A stretch of 64,000 nt of DNA from Streptomyces sp. NRRL WC-3618 (GCF_001280005.1 NZ_LGDW01000177.1:36317-100316), one strand, 5' to 3'. Numbered from the stretch's first letter, positions 44,457-53,297 are shown. Notes: generated by a model from the sequence alone, not told the origin. Numbers and translations are program-made.

Positions 44457-45388
44457 TCAGGTTGGTATCGCCGTGGGTATGTCGCGGTGACAGGTGGGGC
44501 AGGCGCCGGTCCAGACGGCGAGGAGTAACTGCATCTCGCGGACGACCTGGTAGAGGGTCAGGCCGACGCCGTCTCTTTGAGGTCCGGGCCAGTCGCTGGA
44601 GTGTGCAGAAGGCGTGGGCGGCGGAGACAAGGGTGACGTGGTGGTGCCAGCCGTTCCAGGTGCGGCCCTCGAAGTGGGCCAGGCCAAGGGCCTGTTTCAT
44701 CTCGCGGTAGTCGTGCTCGATCCGCCAGAGAACTGCACCGGCTCCGGCTCGGTGACGGGCCACTCGGCCGGCAGCCGGCACGTGGGCAGTTCCGGGCCGT
44801 CGACGGCCCTGCGGATCTCGCGTCCGGCCGGCCGGATCCGCAGCGCCACGAACCGCGAGTACATGCGCTTGAACCCGCTGCGGCCGGTTCCCGGGCGGGA
44901 TCCCTCCCGCCACTGCACGGGCCGGGCCGCCTGCTTCCCCCCCAGCGATGACCAGCTCCTTCACTCTCCTCGGCGCCTCGGGATAGGCCGGCTGGGGTGG
45001 TCGTCCGCGGCCGCCGCGGGGCGGAGTGTGCGGCCTCGCGTCGTGCGGGTGGGCCGTCACGGTGCTCGAGCTGCCCACCACGTAATGCAGCCCGCGTTCC
45101 TCCAGGCCGAGCGGAAGGCCGCGGTGTCTCCGTAGCCGCCGTCGGCCACGACGAGGGGAACATCGACGCCCCAGGACCGGGTCTCGTCGATCATGTCCAG
45201 GGCCAGTTGCCACTTCTCCGGCGGGATGCCGCACCGTTCGCGGCGGGCCACCTTGGCGGGATCGGCCTGCGGCGAGGCGGGATCCCAGCTCCTGGGCAGG
45301 AACAGGCGCCAGTCGACCGCTGCCGAGGCGGTGTCCGAGGCCAGGTGCAAGGACACGCCCGCCTGGCAGTTGGTGACCTTGCCGGGGT
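44457..45388 (-). pseudogene. IS701-family transposase remnant
   Basis: A frameshifted and 5'-truncated DDE_5 transposase on the minus strand. Landmarks: GKVTNCQAGVSLHLAS (about 45380-45340), SAAVDWRLFLPRSWDPAS, EKWQLALDMIDETRSWG, PLVVADGGYGDTAAFR (about 45150), ERGLHYVVGSSSTVTA (about 45070), RIEHDYREMKQALGLAHFEG (about 44700), and the C-terminus VREMQLLLAVWTGACPTCHRD to the stop at 44457. At least three frameshifts separate these parts. Its 5' end is joined to a truncated LLM oxidoreductase at about 45386. Confidence 0.85.
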
Positions 45389-45899
45389 GCCGTACCCGGC
45401 GATCGCCGAGCGGTTCGAGCGGCTGGAGGAGACTCTGCGGATCTGTCTCCAGATGTGGGACCCGGACGACAACGGCCCCTTCGCGGGCACGCGCTACCGG
45501 CTCGCCGAGACCCTCTGCGTCCCGGCGCCCGTCAGCTCACCGCGCCCGGAGATCATGATCGGCGGTGACGGTGAGCGCAAGACCCTGCGGCTGGTCGCCC
45601 AGTACGCGGACGTGTGCAACCTGTTCGCCAGCACCCCGGAGGAGGTCGGGCACAAGCTCGACGTCCTGCGCGGCCACTGCGACAGCGTGGGACGCCCGTA
45701 CGAGGACATCACCAAGACGCTGCTCTACATGGGCGACGCCCTGGAGGAGAACGACGTCGAGGCCTTCGTTCGGGACATCGAGGGCTACGCGAAATTCGGC
45801 ATCGAGTCGCTGATGCTGGGTCCCCGCACGGGCGAGCCGGCGACCGGGATCGCGCGGTTCGTGGCCCCGGTGGTGCGGCGCGCGGCCGAGCTGGGCTGA
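45386..45899 (+). pseudogene. Truncated LLM-class F420-dependent oxidoreductase (3' part)
   Basis: About the last 170 residues of a luciferase-like monooxygenase family protein, lacking the N-terminal half. GVPYPAIAERFERLEETLRICLQMW, FAGTRYRLAETLCVPAP, EIMIGGDGERKTLRLVAQYADVCN and GIARFVAPVVRRAAEL are typical. The sequence breaks exactly where the IS701 remnant begins, so the element interrupted or replaced the 5' part. No start or ribosome site is available; the fragment is probably silent. Confidence 0.82.
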
Positions 45900-45996
45900 G
45901 ACCGGGGAACCGGAAAAAACGAGCCGGGCTGAGGCCGGAAACCGGAAGGAGGGCCGGAGCCCATGCGGCTTCGGCCCTCCATCATGCGTACATCGA

Positions 45997-46230
45997 TCAG
46001 GCGGCGGACGTGGCCTCGCCATGGATCAGACCGATGACCTCGACCAGTTGCGCGGCGACCTCGGCATCGTCGGGGGGTGCGTCTCGGCGGAACGGACCAC
46101 GGAACCGGCGATGGACGGCTTGGCGTCCTCCAGCACCCTGGCGCCGCCGATGCCCGCGGCCTTGCGGGTCGCGTTCTGCGCCCAGACGCCGCCGAACTGG
46201 CCGCGCTCGACGAGTGATCGGGCGCTCCTG
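45997..46230 (-). pseudogene. NAD(P)H-dependent FMN reductase fragment, frameshifted
   Basis: C-terminal fragment resembling NADPH-dependent FMN reductases: ALVERGQFGGVWAQNATRKAAGIGGARV, then after a slip in a run of six C at about 46074-46079 the frame continues as DDAEVAAQLVEVIGLIHGEATSAA to a stop at 45997. The N-terminal flavin-binding part is missing. The family call rests on the GVWAQ..RK..G..GARV pattern and is moderate. Confidence 0.45.
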
Positions 46231-46265
46231 CCTGTCTTCCGGGAGCAGGGAGTGTTCCTGGCCTG

Positions 46266-46919
46266 TCACTCGGCGGGGCTCGGAGTCTCCGGTGTCGGGA
46301 GCAGGCGTCGCAGCAGGGACTCCTCCAGCTCGATCAGGACGTCTTCGCTGCCGGCGGCGGGGCTCGGCAGGGTGCGCCACAGGACGAACTGGCCGTGCAG
46401 GGCGGTCCACAGGTGGATACCCAAGTCCTGAGCCTCCGCCCGACGGCCGCGGGCCGCTTCGGTGAGGTAGGCGTCAGCCGTATCGGTCCATGCCTGGAGC
46501 ACGGTGTCGATGGGGTGGCCAGCGGAGGGGCGGCGCTCGGGCTCGTACTCCAGGCTGAACATCAGCCGGTAGCGGCGGGGCTTGTCGATGGCGAACCTGC
46601 GGTAGGCCGTGACGGTGGCCCGCATGCGCGCCCACGGGTCCGCGCCCGCCGCGGCGGCCGACTCGCCGGCCTCGCTCATCGCGACGGCCAGTGTGCGGTA
46701 GGCGGCGTCGAGGACGGTGGAGACCAGGTCGCCCTTGTCCTTGAAGTGCCGGTAGACGCTGGGCGCGGAGATGCCGACCTCGCGGGCGACCCCACGCAGG
46801 GACAGCGCGTCCTCGCGCCCCGTCTCCTCCAGGATGCGGGTCGCCGCGTCGAGGATCTCCTGCCGCAACCGCTCGCCCTCACCCCGCACATTGGGCACCC
46901 GCTTGACCTGCGACTTCAT
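46266..46919 (-). CDS. TetR-family regulator, divergent from the P450 operon
   Basis: A 217-residue repressor. The helix-turn-helix is at about residues 20-65 (RQEILDAATRILEETGREDALSLRGVAREVGISAPSVYRHFKDKGDL), with a TetR_C WHG-type ligand domain (MRATVTAYRRFAIDKPRRYRLMFS). It is transcribed away from the P450 operon, with 165 bp between the start codons containing two operator-like palindromes. It almost certainly controls the P450 genes and itself; the inducer is unknown. Confidence 0.9.
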   Translation of the reverse strand: MKSQVKRVPNVRGEGERLRQEILDAATRILEETGREDALSLRGVAREVGISAPSVYRHFKDKGDLVSTVLDAAYRTLAVAMSEAGESAAAAGADPWARMRATVTAYRRFAIDKPRRYRLMFSLEYEPERRPSAGHPIDTVLQAWTDTADAYLTEAARGRRAEAQDLGIHLWTALHGQFVLWRTLPSPAAGSEDVLIELEESLLRRLLPTPETPSPAE

Positions 46920-47014
46920 GGCCCCCTCCTCGCTGCCGGCAGCAGCCTACCGACCCTCGGTGCGTTCCGCCTACGACAGTCGGCGCTCCGTCAGGTCCGA
47001 TGCCGCTTCCGATT

Positions 47015-47068
47015 CATCGGTTAACACTGTTAGCCTAACGACGCTTCGACTAACAGCGTTAACCGATG
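47015..47068. promoter_or_regulatory. Paired inverted operator sites before the P450 operon
   Basis: Arms 47015-47033 and 47050-47068 are inverted copies (18 of 19 match; core CGGTTAACRCTGTTAG) with 16 bp between. Each arm is itself partly palindromic (TAACA..TGTTA), so each may bind one TetR dimer. The right arm ends 16 bp before the P450 ATG, where bound repressor would block the promoter or translation start region. Confidence 0.8.
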
Positions 47069-47084
47069 GTGGAAAGGCACAGTC

Positions 47085-48290
47085 ATGGCCTCGTCTCCGA
47101 CCGTCCCCGCGTTCACGGTCACCCGCCCGCAGGACGCTCCCCTGGACCCCCCGCCGCTGTATGCGCGGCTGCGTGAGGAACAGCCCGTCACGCGTGTCTC
47201 CCTGTGGGAGGGGCGCCTCAGTCCGTGGCTGGTGACCCGCTGGGAGGACGCCCGGGCGGTGCTGGGCAGCCCGGCGTTCAGCTCCGACTTGACGCGCCCC
47301 GGCGCACCCAACTTCACGGAAGACGCCCAGCCGGTCCCGCGCGGCTTCTTCGCGGGCCACGACGACCCCGTCCACGCGGCGATGCGGCGCACCCTGACCC
47401 GCGAGTTCATGGTCAAGCGTGTCGACGCGCTGCGTCCGGCCATCGCCCGCCTGACCGACGAACTCCTCACCGGCCTGAGTGAGCTGAGCGGCCCCGCCGA
47501 CTTCGTGGAGCACTTCGCGCTGCCGCTGCCCTCGCTGGTCATCTGCGAACTGCTGGGCGTGCCGTACGAGGAACACCCGTTCTTCCAGGAACAGTCGAAG
47601 ACCCTCGTCGATCTGAACGCCACGGGAGAGGAGTCCGCCCGGGCGTTCGCCAACCTCGGCGAGTATCTGCTGCGCCTTGTGCAGACCAAGCGGGCCACCC
47701 CCGGCGACGACGTGGTCACACGGCTCGCCGCGCAGGTGGACGAGGGCGTCATCACCGACCAGGACGCCGCCGACCTGAGCGCCTTCCTGCTGTTCGCCGG
47801 GCACGAGACGACGGCGAACATGATCGCGCTGAGCACCGTCACCCTGCTGCAGCACCCCGACCAGATCCCGCACATCCTCGGCGGACCGGACCAGGTCGCG
47901 AGCGCGGTGGAGGAACTCCTGCGCTACCTGTCCATCGTGCACCTGGGACTGCGCCGCACCGCCATCGACGACGTCATCATCGGCGGCGTAACCATCCGTG
48001 CGGGCGAGGGCGTGATCATTCCCGTCCACGTCGCCAACCGCGACCCGGACATCTTCACCGACCCGGACGACCTCGACCTGGAGCGTGCCAACGTCCGCCG
48101 GCACCTGGCCTTCGGCTACGGCATCCACCAGTGCCTCGGCCAGCCGCTGGCCCGCGCCGAACTCCAGATCGTCCTGCCCGAACTCTTCCGCCGGCTTCCC
48201 GGCCTGAAGATCGCCGTACCGATGGAGGAGGTCGCCTTCAAGCAGGCCACCGCCGTCTACGGCGTCCGCGAACTGCCCGTCACCTGGTGA
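47085..48290 (+). CDS. Cytochrome P450 (CYP105-like)
   Basis: A 401-residue soluble bacterial P450 that hydroxylates a small molecule with electrons from ferredoxin. Visible motifs: I-helix oxygen-binding LLFAGHETTANM (about 236-247), K-helix EELLRYL with the Glu-x-x-Arg pair, and heme loop AFGYGIHQCLGQPLAR with axial Cys350. ATG 47085 has GGTGGAAAGG upstream. Its own ferredoxin and ferredoxin reductase follow, so the operon encodes a complete electron chain. This suggests a catabolic or detoxifying role, as no biosynthetic core gene is nearby. Confidence 0.95.
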   Translation: MASSPTVPAFTVTRPQDAPLDPPPLYARLREEQPVTRVSLWEGRLSPWLVTRWEDARAVLGSPAFSSDLTRPGAPNFTEDAQPVPRGFFAGHDDPVHAAMRRTLTREFMVKRVDALRPAIARLTDELLTGLSELSGPADFVEHFALPLPSLVICELLGVPYEEHPFFQEQSKTLVDLNATGEESARAFANLGEYLLRLVQTKRATPGDDVVTRLAAQVDEGVITDQDAADLSAFLLFAGHETTANMIALSTVTLLQHPDQIPHILGGPDQVASAVEELLRYLSIVHLGLRRTAIDDVIIGGVTIRAGEGVIIPVHVANRDPDIFTDPDDLDLERANVRRHLAFGYGIHQCLGQPLARAELQIVLPELFRRLPGLKIAVPMEEVAFKQATAVYGVRELPVTW

Positions 48291-48334
48291 CCGCAACCCC
48301 CCGATCCCCCCACCGAGAGCAGGGAAGAAACGTC

Positions 48335-48532
48335 ATGCGTGTAGAAGTCGACGTTCCCAAGTGCGTCGCGTCGGGCCAGTGCGTACTGCTTGCCCCCGAC
48401 GTCTTCGACCAGCGGGACGAGGACGGCATGGTCGTCCTCCTCGACGGCACTCCGCCGGCCGAACTCCACGACGCCGTCCGTGAATCCGCCACCGTCTGCC
48501 CGGCGGCCGCCATCCGCCTGGAGGAGTCGTGA
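48335..48532 (+). CDS. [3Fe-4S] ferredoxin
   Basis: A 65-residue electron carrier. Cysteines in KCVASGQCVL (C-x5-C) and TVCPAAAI form the three-cysteine set of [3Fe-4S] P450 ferredoxins; the position of a fourth ligand is occupied by Ala. ATG 48335 follows AGGGAAG. The stop overlaps the reductase start as GTGA (48529-48532). It passes electrons from the reductase to the P450. Confidence 0.93.
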   Translation: MRVEVDVPKCVASGQCVLLAPDVFDQRDEDGMVVLLDGTPPAELHDAVRESATVCPAAAIRLEES

Positions 48533-49719
48533 CCGCGACCACGATCAGTCGCGTGGTCATCGTCGGCGCCTCCGCGGCCGGCCTTGCTGCCGCCGAAACC
48601 CTCCGGCGGGAGGGCCACACCGGCCCCCTCACCCTCATCGGTGACGAACCCGCTGCCCCCTACGACCGCCCGCCCCTGTCGAAGGAGATCCTCTCCGGCG
48701 CCTGGCCCCCCGACCGACTGCCCCTGCGCAACCAGGCCGACCTCGACGCCCTTGGCCTGGACGCCCGCTATGGCCGCGAGGCCATCGGCGTGAATGTCGC
48801 AGCGGGCACCGTGCTGCTGGCCGACGGTACGCAGGTGCCGTACGACGGACTGATCGTGGCCACCGGAGTCCGCCCCCGACGCCTTCCCGGCACACCGGCC
48901 CACGTCCTGCGCACCCTGGACGACGCCCTCGCCCTCAAGGACCGCCTCGGCCCCGGCCGCACCCTGGCCGTGGTCGGCGCCGGATTCCTCGGCGCCGAGG
49001 CCGCGTCGGTGGCGGCCGGCCTGGGCACCCAGGTGACCCTCCTGGAGCCCGCGCCCGTCCCGCTGGCCCACGCGGTCGGCGAGGACGTTGGCCGCATGCT
49101 CGCCCAGGCCCACCTCCACCACGGCGTGGACCTGCGCACCGGGACCGGGGTCAGCGAGGTCGTCCCCGGCGGCGTACGACTGGGCGACGGCAGCGTGGTC
49201 GAGGCCGAGACCGTGCTGGTGTCGATCGGCTCACGGCCCAACACTGAATGGCTGGCCGGCAGTGGCCTTCCCGTCGGTGACGGGCTGAGCTGCGACATGT
49301 TCTGTTCCGCCGCCCGCGGGGTGTACGGCGCGGGTGACGTGGCCCGCTGGCACAACCCGCTCTTCGGCACCTCGATGCGCATCGAGCACCGTACCAACGC
49401 CGCCGAGCAGGGCATGGCCGCCGCCCGCAACCTCCTGGGCGCCCGGCGGCCGTTCGCGCCCGTCCCCTACTTCTGGTCCGACCAGTACGACATGAAGATC
49501 CGCGCCTACGGCTACCTGCGCGGCCACGAGGAGATGCGGATCGCCGAAGGCAGCCTGGCGGAACGCGAGTTCACCGCCGTCTACCGCACCGGCGACCGTC
49601 TCACCGGCGTCCTGGCAGTCGGCATGCCGCCCAGGACCACCCGCCCCTGGCAGCAGGCCATCGCCGCCCGAACCACCTGGCATCAGGCCACATCCCTCCT
49701 GGAAGGAGCGGCAGCATGA
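48529..49719 (+). CDS. FAD-dependent ferredoxin reductase
   Basis: A 396-residue reductase of the rhodocoxin/putidaredoxin type. An FAD Rossmann motif (VVIVGASAAGLAAAETLR), PYDRPPLSKEIL, an NAD(P)H motif (LAVVGAGFLGAEAASVAAGLG), and GVYGAGDVARW for the flavin are visible, with the C-terminal domain of this family (YFWSDQYDMKIRAYGY). GTG 48529 overlaps the ferredoxin stop. It feeds electrons from NAD(P)H to the ferredoxin. It overlaps the next SDR gene by 4 bp. Confidence 0.93.
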   Translation: MTATTISRVVIVGASAAGLAAAETLRREGHTGPLTLIGDEPAAPYDRPPLSKEILSGAWPPDRLPLRNQADLDALGLDARYGREAIGVNVAAGTVLLADGTQVPYDGLIVATGVRPRRLPGTPAHVLRTLDDALALKDRLGPGRTLAVVGAGFLGAEAASVAAGLGTQVTLLEPAPVPLAHAVGEDVGRMLAQAHLHHGVDLRTGTGVSEVVPGGVRLGDGSVVEAETVLVSIGSRPNTEWLAGSGLPVGDGLSCDMFCSAARGVYGAGDVARWHNPLFGTSMRIEHRTNAAEQGMAAARNLLGARRPFAPVPYFWSDQYDMKIRAYGYLRGHEEMRIAEGSLAEREFTAVYRTGDRLTGVLAVGMPPRTTRPWQQAIAARTTWHQATSLLEGAAA

Positions 49720-50483
49720 CTGACACCACCGACTTCGAGGGACGGAGCGTCGTCGTCACCGGCGCCGGGTCCGGCATCGGACGCGCCACCGCGCTGCGGT
49801 TCGCGAGCCTCGGGGCCAAAGTTCTTGTCGCGGACATCAATCCGGTCGGCGCCGAGGCCGTCGCCAAGGAGATCGAGGCGAACGGCGGCACCGCCCGCAC
49901 GGTCGTCGGCGACCTCAGCGACCAGGGCACGGTCGACGAGGTGATCACCACCGCGGTCGAGTCCTTCGGCGACCTTGGCGTGCTCGTCAACAACGCCGGA
50001 ATCATGGACACGATGACCGCCACCGCCGACGTGAGCGACACGGAATGGGAGCGGATCATCCGCATCAACCTGACCGCCCCGTTCCTGCTCACCCGCGCCG
50101 CCCTGCCCCACATGCTGGCCCGTGGCAACGGCGCCATCGTCAACACGGCCTCGGAGGCGGCTCTGCGCGGCAGCGCCGCCGGCACCGCGTACACCGTCTC
50201 CAAGCACGGAATCATCGGCCTGACGAAGTCGACCGCGGTCATGTACCGGGACCGCGGCATCCGCGTCAACGCCATCGCCCCCGGCGGCACCCGGACCCAC
50301 ATCACCGACACCGTCACGTTCGACGGCGACAGCGCCTCGATCGTAGGCCGCTACCGGGAGAACGTGGGCCGCTTGGCCGCGGCGGAGGAAGTCGCCGCAG
50401 CCATCGTGTTCCTCGCCTCGGACGCGGCGAGCAACATCAGCGGCGCCGTGCTCCCCGTCGACAACGGCTGGTCGGCCGTCTGA
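49716..50483 (+). CDS. SDR-family dehydrogenase in the P450 operon
   Basis: A 255-residue classical SDR with TGAGSGIG at 15-22, NNAG at 92-95, catalytic Ser146, Tyr159 and Lys163 (YTVSK), and the usual AIAPGGTRT loop. It is the fourth gene of the P450 operon (ATGA overlap at 49716-49719). It probably oxidises the alcohol made by the P450 to a ketone or aldehyde. A strong hairpin follows 10 bp after the stop. Confidence 0.92.
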   Translation: MTDTTDFEGRSVVVTGAGSGIGRATALRFASLGAKVLVADINPVGAEAVAKEIEANGGTARTVVGDLSDQGTVDEVITTAVESFGDLGVLVNNAGIMDTMTATADVSDTEWERIIRINLTAPFLLTRAALPHMLARGNGAIVNTASEAALRGSAAGTAYTVSKHGIIGLTKSTAVMYRDRGIRVNAIAPGGTRTHITDTVTFDGDSASIVGRYRENVGRLAAAEEVAAAIVFLASDAASNISGAVLPVDNGWSAV

Positions 50484-50493
50484 CCCAGCCACC

Positions 50494-50535
50494 CATGCGG
50501 TGCCCGGTCCGCGCATCGGGGACCGGACACCGCAT
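50494..50535 (+). terminator. Long hairpin terminator of the P450 operon
   Basis: A 17-bp stem with one mismatch (50494-50510 with 50519-50535) and an 8-nt loop, 10 bp after the SDR stop. No U-run follows. The following 240 bp, to the end of a convergent TetR gene, contain nothing recognised. Confidence 0.8.
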
Positions 50536-50773
50536 GCCCATGCCCTGTGAGACCGCTTCCCAAGGGGCGAGCGGATCGTCGTGCGGACGCGGACGTGGCA
50601 CAGGACGGAGTGCACGTCCCGCTGCGGGCACGGTCCGGCCGTGTGCGCGGCCCTCACGAGCCGACGGTGGCCGATGTCCCGGCGGAGCGTCTGCACGTCA
50701 GAGTTGCGGGTGCAACCACTGGAGGCGCTCGGCCTCGACAGCGGGACCGACGCCTGCCCGGCCGCGGGCAGGT

Positions 50774-51391
50774 TCAGCTCGGGTCCGCGCTCAGGTCGAG
50801 CGCCGGGGTGATCATCGCGAAAGCCTGGTCGACCAGCTCGTCCATGGCCTTGGTGCCGTCGCTGTCCACCCACCGGCGCAACCCGGTCTGGAACGCGGTG
50901 AGGGCGACGCCGGCGGCGAGGGCGGGGCGCAGGTCGGCGTCGGGTTCCACTCCGGCGCGTCGGGCGAGGATGCCGCCCATCTCGGCCTGCCACTGCGACT
51001 GCCGCTCCAGGAACCGGGCCAGCAGGGCCGGCGTGTCCAGGATCAGCCTGCTCACGTGCAGCGTCCTGTCCGGATCGGCGTCGCACAGGGAGGTGAAAAC
51101 GGACAGTGCGTGGCGCAGCGCCGGCGCGGGTGGCTCATCGTCGGGCCGGGCGCTCAGTTCCGCGCACATCTGCGCACCGGCTCCCGCGAGCAGGTGCACC
51201 ACAACGTCTTCCTTGGACTGGAAATAGCGGGAGAACGTGCGACGTGACATCCCCACGGCGGCCACTATCTGGTCGACCGTCGTCTCCTCGAATCCCTGAT
51301 CAGCCAGCAACGTCACTGCGGCCAAGGCCAGTTCGTTGCGTACGAGCTGACGCTTGCGCTCCGCGATGTTGGCCGTTGGGGCTGCGTTCAT
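50774..51391 (-). CDS. TetR-family regulator
   Basis: A 205-residue regulator. The helix-turn-helix is at about residues 20-65 (LAAVTLLADQGFEETTVDQIVAAVGMSRRTFSRYFQSKEDVVVHLL), with a MftR-like C-terminal domain (LAAGVALTAFQTGLRRWVDSDG). ATG 51391 is the best start; GTG 51400 is also possible. It is divergent from a broken NmrA-like gene starting at 51680. A weak dyad TAGTC-N7-GACTA lies just upstream at 51427-51443 and may be its operator. Confidence 0.85.
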   Translation of the reverse strand: MNAAPTANIAERKRQLVRNELALAAVTLLADQGFEETTVDQIVAAVGMSRRTFSRYFQSKEDVVVHLLAGAGAQMCAELSARPDDEPPAPALRHALSVFTSLCDADPDRTLHVSRLILDTPALLARFLERQSQWQAEMGGILARRAGVEPDADLRPALAAGVALTAFQTGLRRWVDSDGTKAMDELVDQAFAMITPALDLSADPS

Positions 51392-51679
51392 ATCCGCCAC
51401 GACTCCGATGCTACCTTGCGCTGAGTTAGTCCCACAAAGACTATTGTGACTCAATGCGCCATGAGTGGCAGCCTGAAAAACTCGCCGTGAGCAATTTGAC
51501 CACCCCTCCGCACCTTGATCTGGCCGGGCAGACGTTCGTGCAACACCGCCCTGGGTGCGGCTTCTGACCCTTACCGCCAGGAACCGGGCGGATGCGGTGA
51601 CCAACGCGCTCGGCCCAACCCTGAAGCGGTCCGCGACCGGCACCCCCGCCACCGATTCTTTTCCCTCAAGGAGATCCTC

Positions 51680-52285
51680 ATGACCAACCTGCTCATCCTC
51701 GGCGGCAGCGGCCGCCTCGGGATTCATGTCCTGACGCGGGCCGCCGCGCGCGGTCACCGCCGACGCGGGCCGCCGCGCGCGGTCACCGCGTCCGCGCGCT
51801 GGTGCGCAACCCGAAGCCGTCCAGGCCCCGGCCGGCGTCAGCTGATCCAGGGCACGCCCTCGGACATCGACGCCATCCGCAAGGCAGCCCAGGGCAGCGA
51901 GGCGGTGATCAGCGCACTCAACAACTCCCACGCCTCCGACAACCTCTGGGCCACACCCGTCAGCCCGCCCATGTTCATGACCCACGTCACCCGCGACGCC
52001 CTCACTGTGATGGGCGAGCAGAACATCCGCCGGATCGTCGTGACCTCCACGCAGGGCGCCGCAGACGACTGGCCCGGATCAACCCGGTGTTCAGGGCCCT
52101 GATCAACGTGTCCAAGCTCAAGGCCGCCTACGACGACCACCACGGCCTCGACCAGATCGTCCGCGCCTCCGACACCGACCGGACCCTCGCCAGACCCGTC
52201 GCTCTCTCCAACAAGCCGGCCGGCGCCCCGCTGCGGGCCGCCCAGGCAGGCACCGACAAGCGGGGCACGCGGATCAGCCGCCCGG
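51680..52285 (+). pseudogene. Broken NmrA/NAD(P)-binding oxidoreductase gene
   Basis: Starts well (ATG 51680 with AAGGAGA upstream; TNLLILGGSGRLGIHVLTRAA) but is broken by a 29-bp tandem duplication at 51733-51790, by single-base losses near 51813, 51839 and 52073, and by loss of the C-terminus. Readable blocks: VRALVRNP, LIQGTPSDIDAIRKAAQGSEAV, FMTHVTRDALTVMGEQNIRRIVVTSTQGAADDW, then RINPVFRALINVSKLKAAYDDHHGLDQIV and LARPVALSNKPAG. It was a full-length NAD(P)H-binding protein and is now non-functional. Confidence 0.85.
51733..51790 (+). repeat. 29-bp tandem duplication
   Basis: Two copies of a 29-bp unit (51733-51761 and 51762-51790; 28 of 29 identical, starting GACGCGGGCC). As 29 is not a multiple of three, it shifts the reading frame of the NmrA-like gene. 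Confidence 0.92.
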
Positions 52286-52524
52286 ATGGAGGCGGCCGAA
52301 CTGGTCGAGCGGGCAGCGGATCCAGGCGACCGGCGCGCGCGACTGGTCCGGCTGACCGCATTGGGCGAGGAGACCGTCGTACGCGCGTCCTGGGTCCATC
52401 TGGAAAACGACACATCAAGCGGTACCTCGTGGACCCCCTGCCCGCAGCGGACCGGAAGCGGTTCTCGGAGGATCTCCGCATCCTCAGCCACACGGCTCGG
52501 GATCTGCTGCCCCGCCTGCCCTGA
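52286..52524 (+). pseudogene. MarR-family regulator C-terminal remnant
   Basis: Sequence reads as the wing and C-terminal helices of a MarR protein: LVERAADPGDRRARLVRLTALGEETV, then after a frameshift near 52410 IKRYLVDPLPAADRKRFSEDLRILSHTARDLLPRLP to a stop at 52524. The DNA-binding helices are absent. It is joined directly to the decayed NmrA gene, so a deletion has fused two formerly separate genes. Confidence 0.7.
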
Positions 52525-52603
52525 CCTGCGAAGTGGCGACACCGTTGGTGTAATGACGTTGCCAGTCGTCCTGGTGTGCCCCACCTCACACGAACCTTGA
52601 AAT

Positions 52604-52634
52604 ATCTGACGAGTCAGTTACTGTTCTGTCAGAT
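52604..52634. promoter_or_regulatory. Operator-like repeat before the DsbA-like operon
   Basis: ATCTGAC and GTCAGAT arms (52604-52610, 52628-52634) are perfectly inverted. The left arm is part of a tight palindrome CTGAC-GA-GTCAG (52606-52617). The AT-rich setting 50-75 bp before the gene start fits a MarR/HxlR- or TetR-regulated promoter. No intact regulator is adjacent, only the broken MarR remnant. Confidence 0.6.
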
Positions 52635-52679
52635 GAATCGCCCGCAACCGGCGGGCGCGCATCCCTGCCGAGGTCTTCG

Positions 52680-53297
52680 ATGAAGCTCGTCTATGTCTTC
52701 GACGCCTACTGCGGCTGGTCGCACGGGTTCTCCGGAACACTGAGCGAAGTCGCTTCCCGTCACCCCGAACTGCCGGTCGAGGTCGTCTCCGGCGGCCTGT
52801 TCACCGGGTCGCGCCGGGTATCCGTCCGCGAGTTCGGCTACGTCCAGGGCGCGAACGCCAAGATCGCCGAGCTGACCGGCGCCGAGTTCGGCGAGGCGTA
52901 TGAGCGGCTGATCGCCGACGGCTCGTTCGTGATGGACTCCGAGGCCGCCGCGCGTGGTGTTGCCGCCCTGCGCCAGGCCACACCGGCCCGTGCGGCAGAG
53001 CTGGCGATCGCCCTGCAGCGGGCCTTCTACGTCGACGGCCTGAGCCTGTCCGAGGCGGCCACCTACCGGAAGGTCGCCGAGGAGGCCGGACTGGATGCCG
53101 ACGCTGTGGTCACCGCCTTCGAGGGATCCGAGGTTCGGGTGGCGGCGGGCGCCGACTTCCACCGGTCCGCCTCGCTGGGCGTCACCGCCTTCCCCACGCT
53201 GCTGGCCGTCGACGGCGACTCCGTCACTGCCGTGGCCCACGGCCACGGCACCGCCGACGAGATCGACCAGCGGCTCACGGCGCTCCCCACCCACTGA
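52680..53297 (+). CDS. DsbA/FrnE-like thioredoxin-fold protein
   Basis: A 205-residue cytoplasmic DsbA-family protein. The active-site position reads C11-G-W-S14 (FDAYCGWSHGF), so only the first cysteine of the usual C-x-x-C remains. SVREFGYVQGANAKIAELTG is an all-helical insertion and GVTAFPTLLAVDG contains the conserved cis-Pro. With one cysteine it may act as an isomerase/glutathione-type enzyme rather than a dithiol oxidase. It is the first gene of a three-gene unit with an MBL-fold and a SnoaL-like protein. Confidence 0.88.
   Translation: MKLVYVFDAYCGWSHGFSGTLSEVASRHPELPVEVVSGGLFTGSRRVSVREFGYVQGANAKIAELTGAEFGEAYERLIADGSFVMDSEAAARGVAALRQATPARAAELAIALQRAFYVDGLSLSEAATYRKVAEEAGLDADAVVTAFEGSEVRVAAGADFHRSASLGVTAFPTLLAVDGDSVTAVAHGHGTADEIDQRLTALPTH

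Noticed and set aside
44413-45234. A 273-codon minus-strand open frame as an intact gene
   Set aside because: It mixes correct IS701 transposase blocks with out-of-frame stretches and ends by reading through the IS630 remnant; it is a pseudogene.
47085-50483. P450 operon as part of a natural product cluster
   Set aside because: No polyketide, peptide or terpene synthase is nearby; the regulator, redox partners and dehydrogenase fit a stand-alone catabolic or detoxification operon.
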